DNA of 64,000 nucleotides from Parapristionchus giblindavisi (GCA_943737045.1 CALSFV010000407.1:1-64000); one strand, 5' to 3'; counted from the first letter of the stretch, positions 52,901 to 64,000 are shown. The notes: generated by a model from the sequence alone, not told the origin. Program-made: numbers and translations.

Positions 52901-55900
52901 AATCAATCGGCAATATTTAAAGTATCCCAATCTCAATAGGTTCATAAATCACAAGTACCGTAACCCTACTAAAATACCGTAACCCTAACGGACTACCTTA
53001 CTTACCGAGTGCCTGGAGAACCTTTTCATCCTGGAGTACGATAGGCCTCTTCTGCTTCTTCTTCGATTCGGCTTCCTTTGCTGCCGACTGAAATCATCCA
53101 ATGAATTTTCCAATGAAAAACTCTCAATGAAGCCAACATAGCGGCCGACACTCTCTACTAGTGTTGTTAGATGGAATAAAATTTAGTCTCGACTAAATTC
53201 TAGTCATTCGGAAATATTTTTCTCTTTTTATTCAAAAAAATAGACTAATATTCGCGACTAAATTTGCATTTAGTCTCGAATAATATTTTCGAATATATTC
53301 GAGGATAGACATTCATTTTCCATTAGTTTTTGATGCTGAGTGGTCTGCTTCTTCTCTTCTGTGTAATGGAAGGGTTTTCCCTAATTATTTAATTAATACC
53401 CAATTGTTAATTTTATCGCATTTTAAACACTATTAGTCTCGACTAAATTTTAGTCTCGAATAAAATGTCATTTTTACAAGGGAAGTCGTTTTATTCTCAG
53501 TGAGACTTTTGAATAAGAGTATTTTTTCTCGATAGGTATATGAAAAATATGATAGGAGCGAAAAAATTAGCTGCTGCCATGCACTTTCACATTTTTTATA
53601 ATTAATTTTAATTTTGTGAAAATGCAAGTTTCAATAGCGCATGCATTATTTTTGACGCCGCTAAGTTTTCACGGCTATTTCAGGGGCTCCTTATTTCATA
53701 TGCTGCTTGTCGTCTACGTTTTGTGATTTTTTCAACATTTTTAAAAAAAAATTACAAAATTAAAAATAATTATATAAAATCTGAAAGTGCATGGCAGCAG
53801 CTAATTTTTTGGCTCCTATCATATTTTTCCTATACCTATCGAGGAAAAATACTCTTATTCAAAAGTCTCACTGAGACTAAAAAGACTTCCCTTGTTAGTC
53901 CAGACTAAAACGACCGGTCGACTAAAAAGCTAAATTTTATTCGACCGAAAATATTCGCAGAATACATTCGACTAAACAACACTACTCTCTACTACAGTAC
54001 CCTCAAGCGCCTCTACCTCTAGTAAACTACCGTATGTACAGTACGACTACAGTATACCTTGTCCAGATTGATGGCAACACCTCCACTGACCGCACTCTTT
54101 GACGAAGCGAACTTGTTTATGAACTTCTTCTCGAATCGCATTTCGTTCGCGTATTTCTCCTCGCTGATTTGGGCCCATTGGCAGTCCTTCTCCAGTTCTT
54201 GAGGATTTATCTGAATACGCAGCTATTTTTTACTCGTGAGGCACGCCGTCTCAATCCCGTGGAGTACCCCCCCCCCTCGAGTGGATAGAAGCTTTAGATG
54301 GCGAACCCCGCGAGTTTTTTTCTAGAAATTTTAGATGCCTTAGAAGGCCAAAAATGGTAGCAATGAATGCCCCTTTACTTATCCAACGCACTAACGATAT
54401 AATCGATACCCATTCGGAACCTACTGTGGTCAAATAGATCTTCCTAATAGGAATATCGACGTCTCTCTTCTTCTTCTTCTTCAAGAAGTCTGGAAGGGGC
54501 GGAGTCTGGGGGCGGAGCATCATCGGAGGTGGAGGAGGACCTGCGGAGACGAGAATAAATTATCATTGTAAGTCATGATTGTTTCGGTCATGGTTTAGTT
54601 GTTTTTTATTGTTGGAAAACTGGACGTATTTTGGATTTTTTTTGAAAATCTGGCGTCGACCTATGATTCATTAGACAAATCCCTGTAATGTAACCTCAAT
54701 AGATCAAAGATCAAACATCTAATAGTCAACTGAATCTTCAGAGGCCAAATACAACTATCATACCTCCAGGACCCTTGAAACCACTCGGCGGTGGAGGAGG
54801 CGGAGGCGGGGGTGGACCGCCGGTGACACGAGGCAGACCTCCTGGTGGTGGAGGGGGTGGTGGAGGACCACCTAGAGAGATAACAATGACAGTGAATCTT
54901 ATGCACCATCACTGATCAATCGGTGCGTGTGCCAGAATCAGAGACTAACCAAGAAAGTGCAATGGAACACACAGAAATGAAATATTATAAAAGATAAGAT
55001 CAAAGATCAAAGATCAATGTTCAGTGGAATTCATCAACTGCAAAAATATCGAAATTGAACTAGATTTGAGAGATATCTGAAACACGAAAGTGAGAGGGAC
55101 TACTTTCACATTGCAGCAGAGATATAATCAATCAATAACGATACAGTAATCCATACCGGTGACGGGTGGCAGTCCAGTGGTTACTGTAGTCGACGAAGAT
55201 GGTGAAGTGGTGGTTGAGGATGAAGATGCAGCTTCGTGCTTTGCTTGAATCGCCGAATCCAGTCTCTTTGACTCAGTGTTCACCAGTTGCTCTGGATATT
55301 GATTTGATCTTTGATCTTTCATTTGCGATCTACCGCACTCACCGATCTTATCCGCCACATTGGTCTCAAAGTGGAACCGCGAGTTGTAGGCAGGGTCGAC
55401 ACCTAGAAAGGCAACTATAAATTAAACAATAACTTCATCTAATCAATCAATATTCTGTCACAACTACCGTACCCGATCGATGAATAACAATCTCCGATAC
55501 GCACGATTCAATCAGCCGGAAGTACGCCGTCCTACAATCAATCAATCAATCAATAATCTACAGTACTCCTATAAGTACCGTATACCTCGTTGTGACATTG
55601 TCCGTCACGACCGTTAAATGCTGTAAAATGGACAGGAGAGTCGACTCGACAGTAGTGTTCTTCGTTGATTCACGGAGAATCTTGTAGCAACCATCAAGAG
55701 TATCGAAACCTTTGCTGAATTTTTTTAAATTATTTTTTTTAAAATTTATATCTCAATCGTATTTCGCTTGTTGTAACATCTTTATGATGCATGGTAAATT
55801 AAATTAAATCAAATCAAATCAAATTAAAGGGGTGAAAATATTGATAAAGATGAGCAGATTCATGTTGGCAGATTCGCGTTTCGCCCATGTCTTATGAGAG

Positions 55901-56433
55901 ACAAAGTCTCAATCGAAACGATTCGAATGTAACTTTAGTTTTATCAATCTAATATAGCTGACTCTTCAATTATTTATCTCTAATCAGGAAAAATCAATAA
56001 TTATTCACATACAGATTCTCGAATTGACAGATGAGCTCTTGGAAGTCCTCATTCTTGCTCTCGATGAAGTTATTGTAAGCCGTTTCGATTCCCTTCAGAG
56101 TGGAGTGAGATACTTCCAATTCACCTGTATGTAGGCGAGGAAGAAGCGTCCCGATATACTGAAATAAACCGGATCAATCAATCAATAATTGATCTTTGAT
56201 CTTTACCATTAATGTCAACAATCAGAAAATTATAATTTTGAAATTAATAAATATTACTATGCGCTATTATCATTATCAATAATAGCCACAGAAAGCACCG
56301 TTAACATTTGATCAGAACCGTAATAAATTAATAAAAAACAAAGATCAAAGATCAAACCGCGATATACTCGCCGATGCCGTCTCGCATAAGCTCGCTCCTA
56401 ATCGACACACGTTGCTGCCGCGCCTGAATCAGG

Positions 56434-56484
<51 letters not shown>

Positions 56485-59400
56485 AAATCAAAATGGCACA
56501 ATATACTAGTCAAGATAAATTACCCGAAACAATATGTCTACTAGTCAAGATAAATTGTGAGTCTACTCCCCAACCCCGTTAACGGCACACCCCGAGCTAA
56601 TTTGAAACTCTCCTCTCTGGCCACTCTCTATCGCTTTCTTTGTCTGCGAGAGAGTATTGCCAATGTGGAGAGTAAAATTAGCTTGGGGTATGCCTTTAAA
56701 CATCAGCTTTGAAGGATATTCCTCACCTGTTCATCTGTCAACTCCTCATCGCCGACCTCAATAAAGACGTTCGCCATTTCGAGAAGTCGAGTCTACAACA
56801 AATCAATTAATATATTCTCGGTAATTATCAAATCAATTAATATATTCTCGGTAATTATCAAATCAATCAATATATTCTCGGTAATTATCAAATCAATCAA
56901 TATATTCTCGGTAATTATCAAATCAATCAATATATTCTCGGTAATTATCAAATCAATCAATATATTCTCGGTAATTATCACATCAATCAATATATTCTCG
57001 GTAATTATCAAATCAATCAATATATTCTCGGTAATTATCAAATCAATCAATATATTCTCGGTAATTATCACATCAATCAATATATTCTCGGTAATTATCA
57101 AATCAATCAATATATTCTCGGTAATTATCAAATCAATCAATATATTCTCGGTAATTATCACATCAATCAATATATTCTCTCACAAATCAATAATCTCCAT
57201 CCACAGTAACATACATACCATATGCTCAACATTTTCCCGTCCTCGTTTCATCGATTTGACGATGGGTCGAAACCGGGATTTGCCCTGCTTCTGGCCTATC
57301 ATTCCCAGGTCTTCCATGATTCGTTCTCGGCTGCAATCATTATTACGATAATCAATCAATAAATCAATAAATCTAGTCAAATCAATCAATAACCACCATA
57401 CCCAGTCATCTCCGCCTTCAGCTTACTCTCCTCCAATCTCGTCAGCACTGCTATACTCGAAATAATCTGAATAATATCGATTCGCAGCTGACGTGCTTCC
57501 TCCATCTCATCTGAATTATTGATTAATTATTGATCAATAAATTTGGTATAGATCAGAGAACAGACTATATACGTCATCCACTTGCTATCGTACGGTATAC
57601 TGGATACGGCAAGGGACATTGACGCAATTTAAAGGGCGCGGAGGGGCATACGGTAGGCAGGTGTTGCTGGTAGAGAACGAGGGAAAAAAAGAGAAAAATA
57701 GTAATCGCCAATCAATCAATAATCAATCAATACCTCCATATCCAGCAGTCTGCAGGGCTCCGCCCACTCTACCGTAACCGGACTGAAAGTGAGAATATCG
57801 ATTAATTCGAAAGAATTTTAATCAATTAATAAACACCTACATCATGATCTCCCTCGGGGCCTCGGAATGTTCGAGTGGTGAGAAGAGTGAGCACTTGAAG
57901 CAATCCACGAATCAGAGTGGAATCACGTTGAAGGGCATTCTCCAGACAGGGCTACAAGATTATCGATTGATTGATTGCATCATTATTGATTGGCATAACA
58001 AGGACTGCTAATCTATTATTATCTTGTAAGATTATCGATTGAACCGTTATCGATTAGCATATCTACCCTGATTATCGATTGATAAAACTACTTACGAAAG
58101 TGTTGAATATCGTGCGAGCACTTCGCACCGCTTCGGTGAGGACTCCTGAAATGATCACGAATGATTCTCGTATACTGTAGCAATTATTGATTGCCTCAAC
58201 ATTCTATCGATTGAATCATGCACAATTTCCGCCCGTTGAATGGCCGTTTCACTCCCACTCTATAATATCCATCCATCTAATTCCACTCACCGATATAATC
58301 TCTCACATCGGGATCATTCTCTGATCTCTGTGAGAGATTATTGAGTGTGGTTGCGATCACTCGAGACAACAACTTCATTCCTCCCTCTGATGAGGACGAT
58401 GGCTCCACGAACTGCAAATCAATCAATCAATCAATTAATAGATAATTTGATCTTTGATCTTTGATCTATAGTTGACGATAATGTGAAGCGTATATAAATG
58501 ATATGACAGGGAGCCAATGGAGATTTTTTTCCGAAATTTGACTGTTGATTTCGTTCAACTATTAGTCTATTAGTTGTCGCTCTTGAAAAGAATGCTTTAT
58601 GAATTTCATCATAAAGTATTCTTTTCAAGAGCGACAACTAATAGATTATACTAAATGGAAAACTAGTAAGCATGGCAAATCCTTAACTACTCGATAATGA
58701 GAATAATATAAATATTCATTTTTTAAATCGATAATGTCTAAGTATCGTACATCTTTGACCCACTGCACAGTCTCTCCTCCGAGTGCGACCCTCAACATCA
58801 CGAGAATATTCTTCTGCGATGAAGGACTGAGCGTGTCGAAGTTGTGCCTCAACTTATGCATGAAGCCAGAAGCTGTCTGCAAAAGACCAAAGATCAATTT
58901 CCAGTATCCGATTAATCGATACTTCAGACAAACTACCGTACCTGCTTCTTCTTGTCAGATGAATCTCGGTTCGCGTTCTGTATCAGGATGTGCCTGGAAT
59001 AAACGATGATACGAGAGTTCAAAGATCAAGATGGAAAAGTTCAAAGATCAAGTTGGAAAAGTTCAAAGATCAAAGATCAAACCTCATTTTAGCATCGTCA
59101 AAACTATCAAGAGTCCGTTGAACGGCCGCTGCGGGAATCGCCATTTCTTTCTGCTGAAAACAGAAAGATGCTTAAGGGCTAATTTTAATCTCCGCTCCGG
59201 CAACACTCTCTCGTAGACAAAGAAAGCGAGAGAGTGTAGCCAGAGTGTAGCTTCAAATTAGCATGCATGGGGTATGCCTTTAAACCTGCTGAATCAATGT
59301 TTCAACAGTTCTCTTTACGACCTCGTTTTCCATCGTTTTTTGGTTCGTACGAGCAAAGGGTATATACGATCTACATTCATTGTTCGATCAAATGTTTTTG

Positions 59401-60226
59401 ATAGCAATACATTGATTTATAGTACACGCAAAATTGGATAAATTTCAATCAATCAATCAATAACTGGATACAGTAACCAATTTTTCGTACCAAGACCGGA
59501 GTGCAGGCATTGACCAGTTGTTCCGTGTTCATTTCTCGCACTTCTCGCGCGTATTCATCGTCACAATTGATTGGCTCCTCCTAAAAGATCAAAGATCAAT
59601 CGAGAAAAGATCAAAGATCATCCACCCGCCTATGATATTCTATCTGTCCTAACATTTCTTCTTGCACAGGGCACAAACATCAATCCAGAGAGAATAAAGA
59701 TCACTCCCTCACCCCTTCATCATTTATAAAAATGGTTCAAACTGTCATTTCACAATATGTATATTCATTCAATTTCATAATATTTATGAATAAAAGATGT
59801 GCGTACAAACCTTCTCCTTCACACAACAACAATCACTGTATCCCTGTACTATGCCGAAGCCCCATACCTACATTACGTGCCGTAACTACCGTATCTCACA
59901 TCAGTCTACAATAGCTACCGTAACCGTGAACGAACCTGAATGATTCGTGATCGTTCCTTCTTCCTCTTTAGTCGCTTGCTCGAAAACATCTCAGCCCATT
60001 TCATGGTGACTGATCCTCCTACCGTACTCCCTGCATTCGTCTTGGGACTCCGTCTTTCTCCAAAATCAGATGAACACGAGGGAGTAACAGGTACAGTAGC
60101 TGATGATGAAGTAGATGAACATGTCGATGACGCAGTGGAGAAGTCTCCACCGCCTTCTTCTTCCCAGAACCGACGCTTAGAGGACGCAGCACGGACCATA
60201 ATGGCATCCTCCTCGTCGGATGACAT
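48664..60226 (-). CDS. cyk-1: Diaphanous-related formin, CYK-1 type
   Basis: Thirty-seven exons, about 1294 residues: 60226-59936, 59580-59491, 59370-59286, 59153-59083, 58993-58942, 58876-58751, 58411-58291, 58145-58096, 57951-57841, 57782-57734, 57510-57402, 57330-57219, 56792-56727, 56423-56358, 56158-56013, 55714-55586, 55531-55473, 55402-55343, 55291-55157, 54871-54764, 54540-54425, 54210-54058, 53087-53006, 52848-52790, 52624-52496, 52423-52325, 52100-52053, 51414-51343, 51293-51258, 51058-50960, 50514-50425, 50378-50268, 50183-50064, 49996-49943, 49884-49788, 49326-49142, 48963-48664. All junctions agree in phase except exon 2 to 3 (one base off). Residues about 98-595 form the GBD/FH3 region, ending with the family signature YFRLIESCVSEIVIHRSGVD. 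FH1 (about 635-690) has three short polyproline runs. FH2 runs about 705-1100 (ALAILQGSAKM; VMDTKDNENHQTLLHF). The tail is Ser/His/Pro-rich with PPVPKPPR. Diaphanous formins nucleate actin downstream of Rho; CYK-1 is needed for cytokinesis in C. elegans. Confidence 0.9.
50790..50930. mobile_element. CACAGAGAAA-family MITE in a formin intron
   Basis: CATAGAGAAAAAACAGTGCA ... ACACTTATTTCTCTGTG with interior AAGTGCTATATTTAACAC, in the intron between formin exons 30 and 31. Confidence 0.65.
51550..51965. mobile_element. Repeat end and CACAGAGAAA-family MITE in a formin intron
   Basis: 51558-51590 is AAAGGTGGACTCCCGCGAATATT (shared with 1790, 19888 and 32640). 51830-51960 has CACAGAAAAAAGTAATGTGT, GTGAAGTGTACATATTTCAA and AACACTTCACAGG. 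Both are in the intron between exons 27 and 28. Confidence 0.6.
53155..53990. mobile_element. Foldback element in formin intron 22
   Basis: Ends TAGTGTTGTT and AACAACACTA; arms share TTTAGTCTCGACTAAATT-type motifs and a long matching segment (AATATGATAGGAGCGAAAAA near 53547 and its complement near 53810). It explains two mirror-image reading frames at 53433-53627 and 53723-53908. Confidence 0.75.
56583..56700. mobile_element. CTCTCCGC-family MITE in a formin intron
   Basis: AACGGCACACCCCGAGCTAA ... TTAGCTTGGGGTATGCCTTT, in the intron between formin exons 13 and 14. Confidence 0.75.
56798..57179. repeat. 30-bp minisatellite in a formin intron
   Basis: About 12.7 copies of a 30-bp unit containing ATATATTCTCGGTAATTATC and AAATCAATCA, nearly identical. 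It fills the intron between formin exons 12 and 13. The repeated ITENILIDLI reading frame across it is an artefact of the 30-bp period. Confidence 0.95.
59165..59285. mobile_element. CTCTCCGC-family MITE starting at a formin splice donor
   Basis: On the minus strand exon 3 ends CAG at 59286 and the intron begins GTTTAAAGGCATACCCC, which is the MITE terminus. The MITE then occupies nearly the whole 132-bp intron up to TTCTGTTTTCAG at 59154. Confidence 0.75.
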
Positions 60227-60260
60227 TGGGTGTGCGGAATAGCTGGAGAAAATGAGTTTA
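60227..60260 (-). promoter_or_regulatory. Probable trans-splice acceptor of the formin gene
   Basis: TTTTCTCCAG ends at 60243 on the minus strand, 16 bases before the ATG at 60226. No further coding exon is visible upstream, so a spliced-leader acceptor is the simplest reading. Confidence 0.5.
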
Positions 60261-60457
60261 TCATAGATGGCAGAAATTAAGAACAATATGACAAGTGCGA
60301 AACGGGAAATCAATGGGTTGAAGAAGATAAGATGATGATGAAGATTGAGAACAGCGAGAGTCAATGGGATGGTATTAAAGAAGGGGACCCACGAGATTTG
60401 GAGTGCAATATTGACAAGAAGAGCGTGGGACATAGGAAGTGGCATCATGTTCTCTAT

Positions 60458-61005
60458 TAGATACACACTAGGGTTGCAGAAACGAGGGCGAATAATTCGG
60501 GCCCCTTGTCAGTCGCTTCCCTTCTCTCTCGGCAATTCGTTTGAGACGCGCCCTCTCCCCCCTTCCCTTCGAAGAATTCGACACACCTGCCAGACGGAAC
60601 GAATAGTTCGGGACAGACCGAATTATTCGCACTCTCTCACTCTCTCGATTCCTATCTCGTCCCTGCCTCCTCTCCCTCCGCCTCATCCGTGTCTGGGGGA
60701 GGCGAGGCGGAGGGAGAGGAGGCAGATAGGAATCGAGAGAGTGAGAGAGTGCGAATAATTCGGTCTGTCCCGAACTATTCGTTCCGTCTGGCAGGTGTAT
60801 CGAATTCTTTGAAGGGCAAGGGGAGAGAGGGTGAGAGATGGGAAAGGGGTGCGAATAATTCGAATTCGAATTCGAACCGGCAACCCTAATACACACCCAA
60901 GCTAATTTGAAACTCTCCGTTCTGGCCACTCTCTCTCGCTTTCTTTGTCTACGAGAGTGCGTTGCCAATGCGGAGAGTAAAATTTGCTTGGGTGTGCTTT
61001 TAAAT
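60458..61005. mobile_element. CTCTCCGC-family MITE interrupted by a 420-bp hAT-type element
   Basis: 60469-60888 has ends TAGGGTTGC and GCAACCCTA, an almost perfect palindrome inside, and exact 8-bp flanks ATACACAC (60461-60468, 60889-60896). The surrounding MITE resumes as CCCAAGCTAATTTGAAACTC and ends GCTTGGGTGTGCTTTTAA near 61005. Confidence 0.8.
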
Positions 61006-62220
61006 AAATGTCCTTTTCTTCGAAATTAATTGATAAGCATGAGCGAGTAGGGCGAGATGAGCGAGTAATAAGTAGACATAGTTTAAAAAAAGAGAGGAAA
61101 CAGAGTATAGCTAGAAGAAGTATTTAAAGTTTTCACATATTATTCTTATCAAGAATTTTGAATAGATTGGAAAGATTACCTAGTGGTGATAACGAAACGG
61201 AGATGCTGTATAGTTTTAAAATAAATTTAAATTAGGACTATTTTAAAACGAAAAAGAAAGGAAGGGTGAATAAATAAATGGCAAAGACAAGAAACATATT
61301 GAAGCACAAATTGAATTGGTTCTGAGTGATACCCTAGTCATAGCTGGGTCAAACTGGCGCTCATAATACAATCGAGTAATAATTAGAAATATGTGGCTGG
61401 CATTTTAGTCCCAAAACAAGCGCTTGCAAGCAACAGTCACATTCAAAATAGTTAGCGCGAATGAGCGCTGCTCTCTCACTCTCGCACACTATCTCGCCTC
61501 TCTAGGCTATCTGCACTCTCTCATGTGACTCTCTCTTTCTCACTCAGTCGATCATACAGGCGTCTGACCTAGGACGAGTAAGAGGACATTGAGAGAGAGA
61601 GAGAGAGAGAGAGTGGAAGAGCCAGAGGTAGAAAAGGAGAGGGAGAGGTAGAAAAGGAGAGGGAGAGGGAGGCGAATTGCGAGCCATAGGGGACAGTAAG
61701 GGATTGGAAGAGGGAGAGGAGAAGAGGAAGGAGTGGGAGAGGGACAGAGGATAATGAAAAAACAATGCTCAATATGCAAAAGATGTAGCGGCCGAAACGC
61801 CATAGAGCACATTGCTAGTTAACGTATTCAATCATCAAAATCCTTATATTTAAAGTGCATGCATACTTATTCTTGTACATCTAGTAATAATATTAATTTA
61901 ATTCAATCAGATGATCAAAGGATAGTGATATACTTGAAGGATAGAGTCACCAACCGTTCCCAGGGAGCATAGGGCCAAAAGTACGTTGCGAACCACATAG
62001 TCTGGCCGCATTTTGAGATATTTTTTGAAAACCTGGCCATATTTTGCAAAAACTTAGCAGGAAAAAATTTAAATTCTTTTTAAAAAATCAAAAAAAACCC
62101 TGGCCGCATTCTGAAATCTGAAATTATGGATTGATTGACTGTACCCTATCATCATCCCTTACTTTTATCAATGATAACAATGGAAATGAATGATACGGTA
62201 TCATACGGTATACCAATGGG
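61006..62220. other. Intergenic; repeat-derived, no gene seen
   Basis: 61590-61750 is GA-rich low-complexity DNA. 61785-61915 is an uninterrupted copy of the GCGGCCGAAAC repeat. The remainder is AT-rich with no coding signal. Confidence 0.45.
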
Positions 62221-63675
62221 TCATTTGCATTTCGTCAATGTGTAGCAGTAGTTTGCATTCTCGATGCCTAGTACCAATATTTGATCTTTGATCTCTATTT
62301 CGTTTCCCGATTCGCTATAACCTTTGCCTTCCCAAGCTAATTTTACTCTCCGAATATTCGAATTGGCAATACGCTCTCGTATTCAAAGAAAGCGAGAGAG
62401 TGTGACCAGAGCGGAGAGTTTTAAAGTAGCTTGGGGTGTCGCTTTAAATGATTTCAATCGATTCAGATGTTGAATACAATCGATAATGCTGTATGCTGTA
62501 AGTAAGGGTAATGAATCGATAATGTGCTTTATCATGCGAGCGGGGGCAGTCGAATTGGTCAGAACCTTCAACAATCTAGCCACTGTTCCGGTTCGAACGG
62601 TGTTTTCGTCCTAACGATTTTTATTCATCTTCTCATATTTTTTGCAATCAATCAATCAGTCAGTACAAATTCAACACCTACAAGAAATCATTACATATAT
62701 TAAGCTAGCGGGAAGGGGAGATGGGGGCTTATTGTTAGAGGAAATGTGAAAAAAACCAAGTGGATGTAGTACATTGATGAAAAGATATGGCCACAAGATA
62801 AAAATTTAGATGTCAGACGACTGTGGCAATGTGAGATATTATGTAAAAAAATCTAATCAATCAATAAATCGATATACAATCAGAGCGGTAGACCATTGAT
62901 GGGCAATCAATAAGCCAGTTGTCCGGTATACGGTAGTGATGCCGCTAATACTCGATGTATGTAGCAGGGCTTCCGATTTTCCGAATTTTTCGATGTTTTA
63001 GATTGGTAGGGCGTACGATATTAGATTGTTACTCTATCGTATACCGCATACGTCATAGCTCAAATCTTTCTTAGCCAGTAGATGAAAGTTCCGTACTTAT
63101 TAGGATTTCTCACTTGCTGCACATTCCGTACTTGAACATCCACCGGTCTACCATTCCCTTTCCCTCTTATAAGAGGAGTCGTTTTCAGGGCGAAAAACAA
63201 TTTTTCTAACAACAAGGTGACTTGTTCTCGAAAATTTTCTCTAGAACCCTTCCGTTTTATTGCAGAAAACACGTTCACATATCACGTACAAAATCGGTAT
63301 GTTGTTCATGTACCGTATCTCTGCCCCCCCCCCCAATACCGTTTAATAGAGCACACGGGACTTAGTCATTTTTTTGCCTCAACACTTTTTGATATTATCT
63401 GCCTTCAAAATGGTCAAATCGAGTATTTAAAAAAAAGGAAAATGATTCTCTCGGAAAGGAGAATAAAAGTCCTTTCATGATCGAATAGCTCTGACAACCC
63501 ATTTTCGAGTCATTCGAGGATGTCTAGATCTAGAAAAGCTGTTTTGAAATCTGTTAGATTTGTTTTCTCTAATGATAGTGAATTGTGATAGATAAAAAAT
63601 AAAGAAATCTACTCATCATATATTTCCTTCATCTGTACATATTGATGCCTACAGTAGGACCATTGCATTATTACT
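62221..63675 (-). CDS. 3' exons of an unrecognised helical-repeat protein
   Basis: Exons in phase: a piece ending at 63675 (5' limit uncertain, about 63712), 63648-63613, 63240-63114, 62610-62478, 62267-62221 (stop TGA). The translation includes HQYVQMKEIYDE, ENFREQVTLLLEKLFFALKT, GRPVDVQVRNVQQ, DENTVRTGTVARLLKVLTNS, MIKHIIDSLPLLTAYSIIDC and the end CYTLTKCK. Alternating amphipathic helices and the R-x-G-T-V-A-R-L-L-K-V-L segment suggest HEAT or armadillo-like repeats, but I do not recognise the family. The gene lies about 2 kb upstream of the formin on the same strand and continues to the right. Confidence 0.55.
62334..62450. mobile_element. CTCTCCGC-family MITE
   Basis: CCCAAGCTAATTTTACTCTC ... 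AAAGTAGCTTGGGGTGTCGC, in the last intron of the helical-repeat gene. Confidence 0.7.
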
Positions 63676-63712
63676 TTACAAATTTTATGGAATGCAGCTC
63701 TTTGATCAATTT

Positions 63713-64000
63713 GAAGAGAATTACAGCGCAGTGATATATTTATTTTTTTATTTTTTAAATCATTTGCTACTGTATACGTGTAGTAGGGTATATCATTCTT
63801 TAAAGTTTGAAAGATCTTTTGAAACTCGCAGTGTCTATTTTTGGAAAGGGTGATCTTTGATCTTTACTAATCGGTTGATCTTTGATCCTTCCAACTGTTG
63901 TTTCAAATAAAACAGTCGATTGTCTGTCCATGTTAGATCAGTGATAAAGCGGCCAGACGATAAGAATAGATCGATGGGTAGAGATTCTACTAGAGACGCA
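63713..64000. other. Right edge; no further exon resolved
   Basis: AT-rich sequence with GATCAAA-type intronic repeats near 63850-63890. Upstream exons of the minus-strand gene may lie here or beyond, but I could not place any. Confidence 0.35.

Noticed and set aside
53433..53908. Two similar frames on opposite strands (about 60 codons each)
   Set aside because: Mirror-image arms of a foldback element in formin intron 22.
56793..57170. A 125-codon frame of repeated ITENILIDLI units
   Set aside because: A 30-bp minisatellite in a formin intron. Flanking exons splice in phase without it.

Overview
The window is nuclear DNA from a nematode, probably a free-living rhabditid or diplogastrid type. 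The evidence is two cuticle collagen genes, a seven-transmembrane chemoreceptor of the nematode STR/SRJ kind, a ZYG-11/ZYG11B-type protein, a CYK-1/Diaphanous formin, short AT-rich introns ending in TTTCAG or TTGCAG, and several start codons placed at or just after a splice-acceptor AG, as expected for spliced-leader trans-splicing. The sequence is AT-rich and loaded with small inverted-repeat transposons. I cannot name the species. The 37-exon formin is more finely split than I would expect in Caenorhabditis.

Layout. 1-13.5 kb is almost all mobile DNA: foldback elements with tRNA-like segments, a decayed Tc1-type transposase broken by a hAT-type element with 8-bp target duplications, a 2.2-kb palindrome flanked by TTAA, tandem 324-bp repeats, and an inverted array of shorter repeats. 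13.6-19.8 kb holds an unrecognised plus-strand gene whose exons join in phase. 20.9-21.4 kb has a possible spliced minus-strand transcript. 22.0-27.4 kb carries two almost identical collagen genes head to head, with a broken exon-1 copy at 28.7 kb. 30.5-41.8 kb (minus) is a complete 16-exon ZYG11-family gene with a second 2.2-kb TTAA palindrome in an intron. 43.8-46.2 kb (plus) is a chemoreceptor gene with MITEs in its introns. 48.7-60.2 kb (minus) is a full formin: FH3/GBD region, short FH1, FH2 and a long Ser/Pro/His-rich tail. 62.2-63.7 kb (minus) is the 3' end of a helical-repeat protein gene that continues beyond, or is unresolved towards, the right edge.

The genes look unrelated in function: cuticle structure, ubiquitin-ligase substrate recognition or cell cycle, chemosensation, and actin assembly. 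The shared feature is the mobile DNA. At least five inverted-repeat families recur in introns and intergenic DNA. In two genes a MITE end coincides with a 5' splice site, and paralogous empty sites or target duplications date several insertions relative to each other. Exon coordinates were derived by hand from splice signals and reading phase. One formin junction (exon 2 to 3) is one base out of phase and unresolved.
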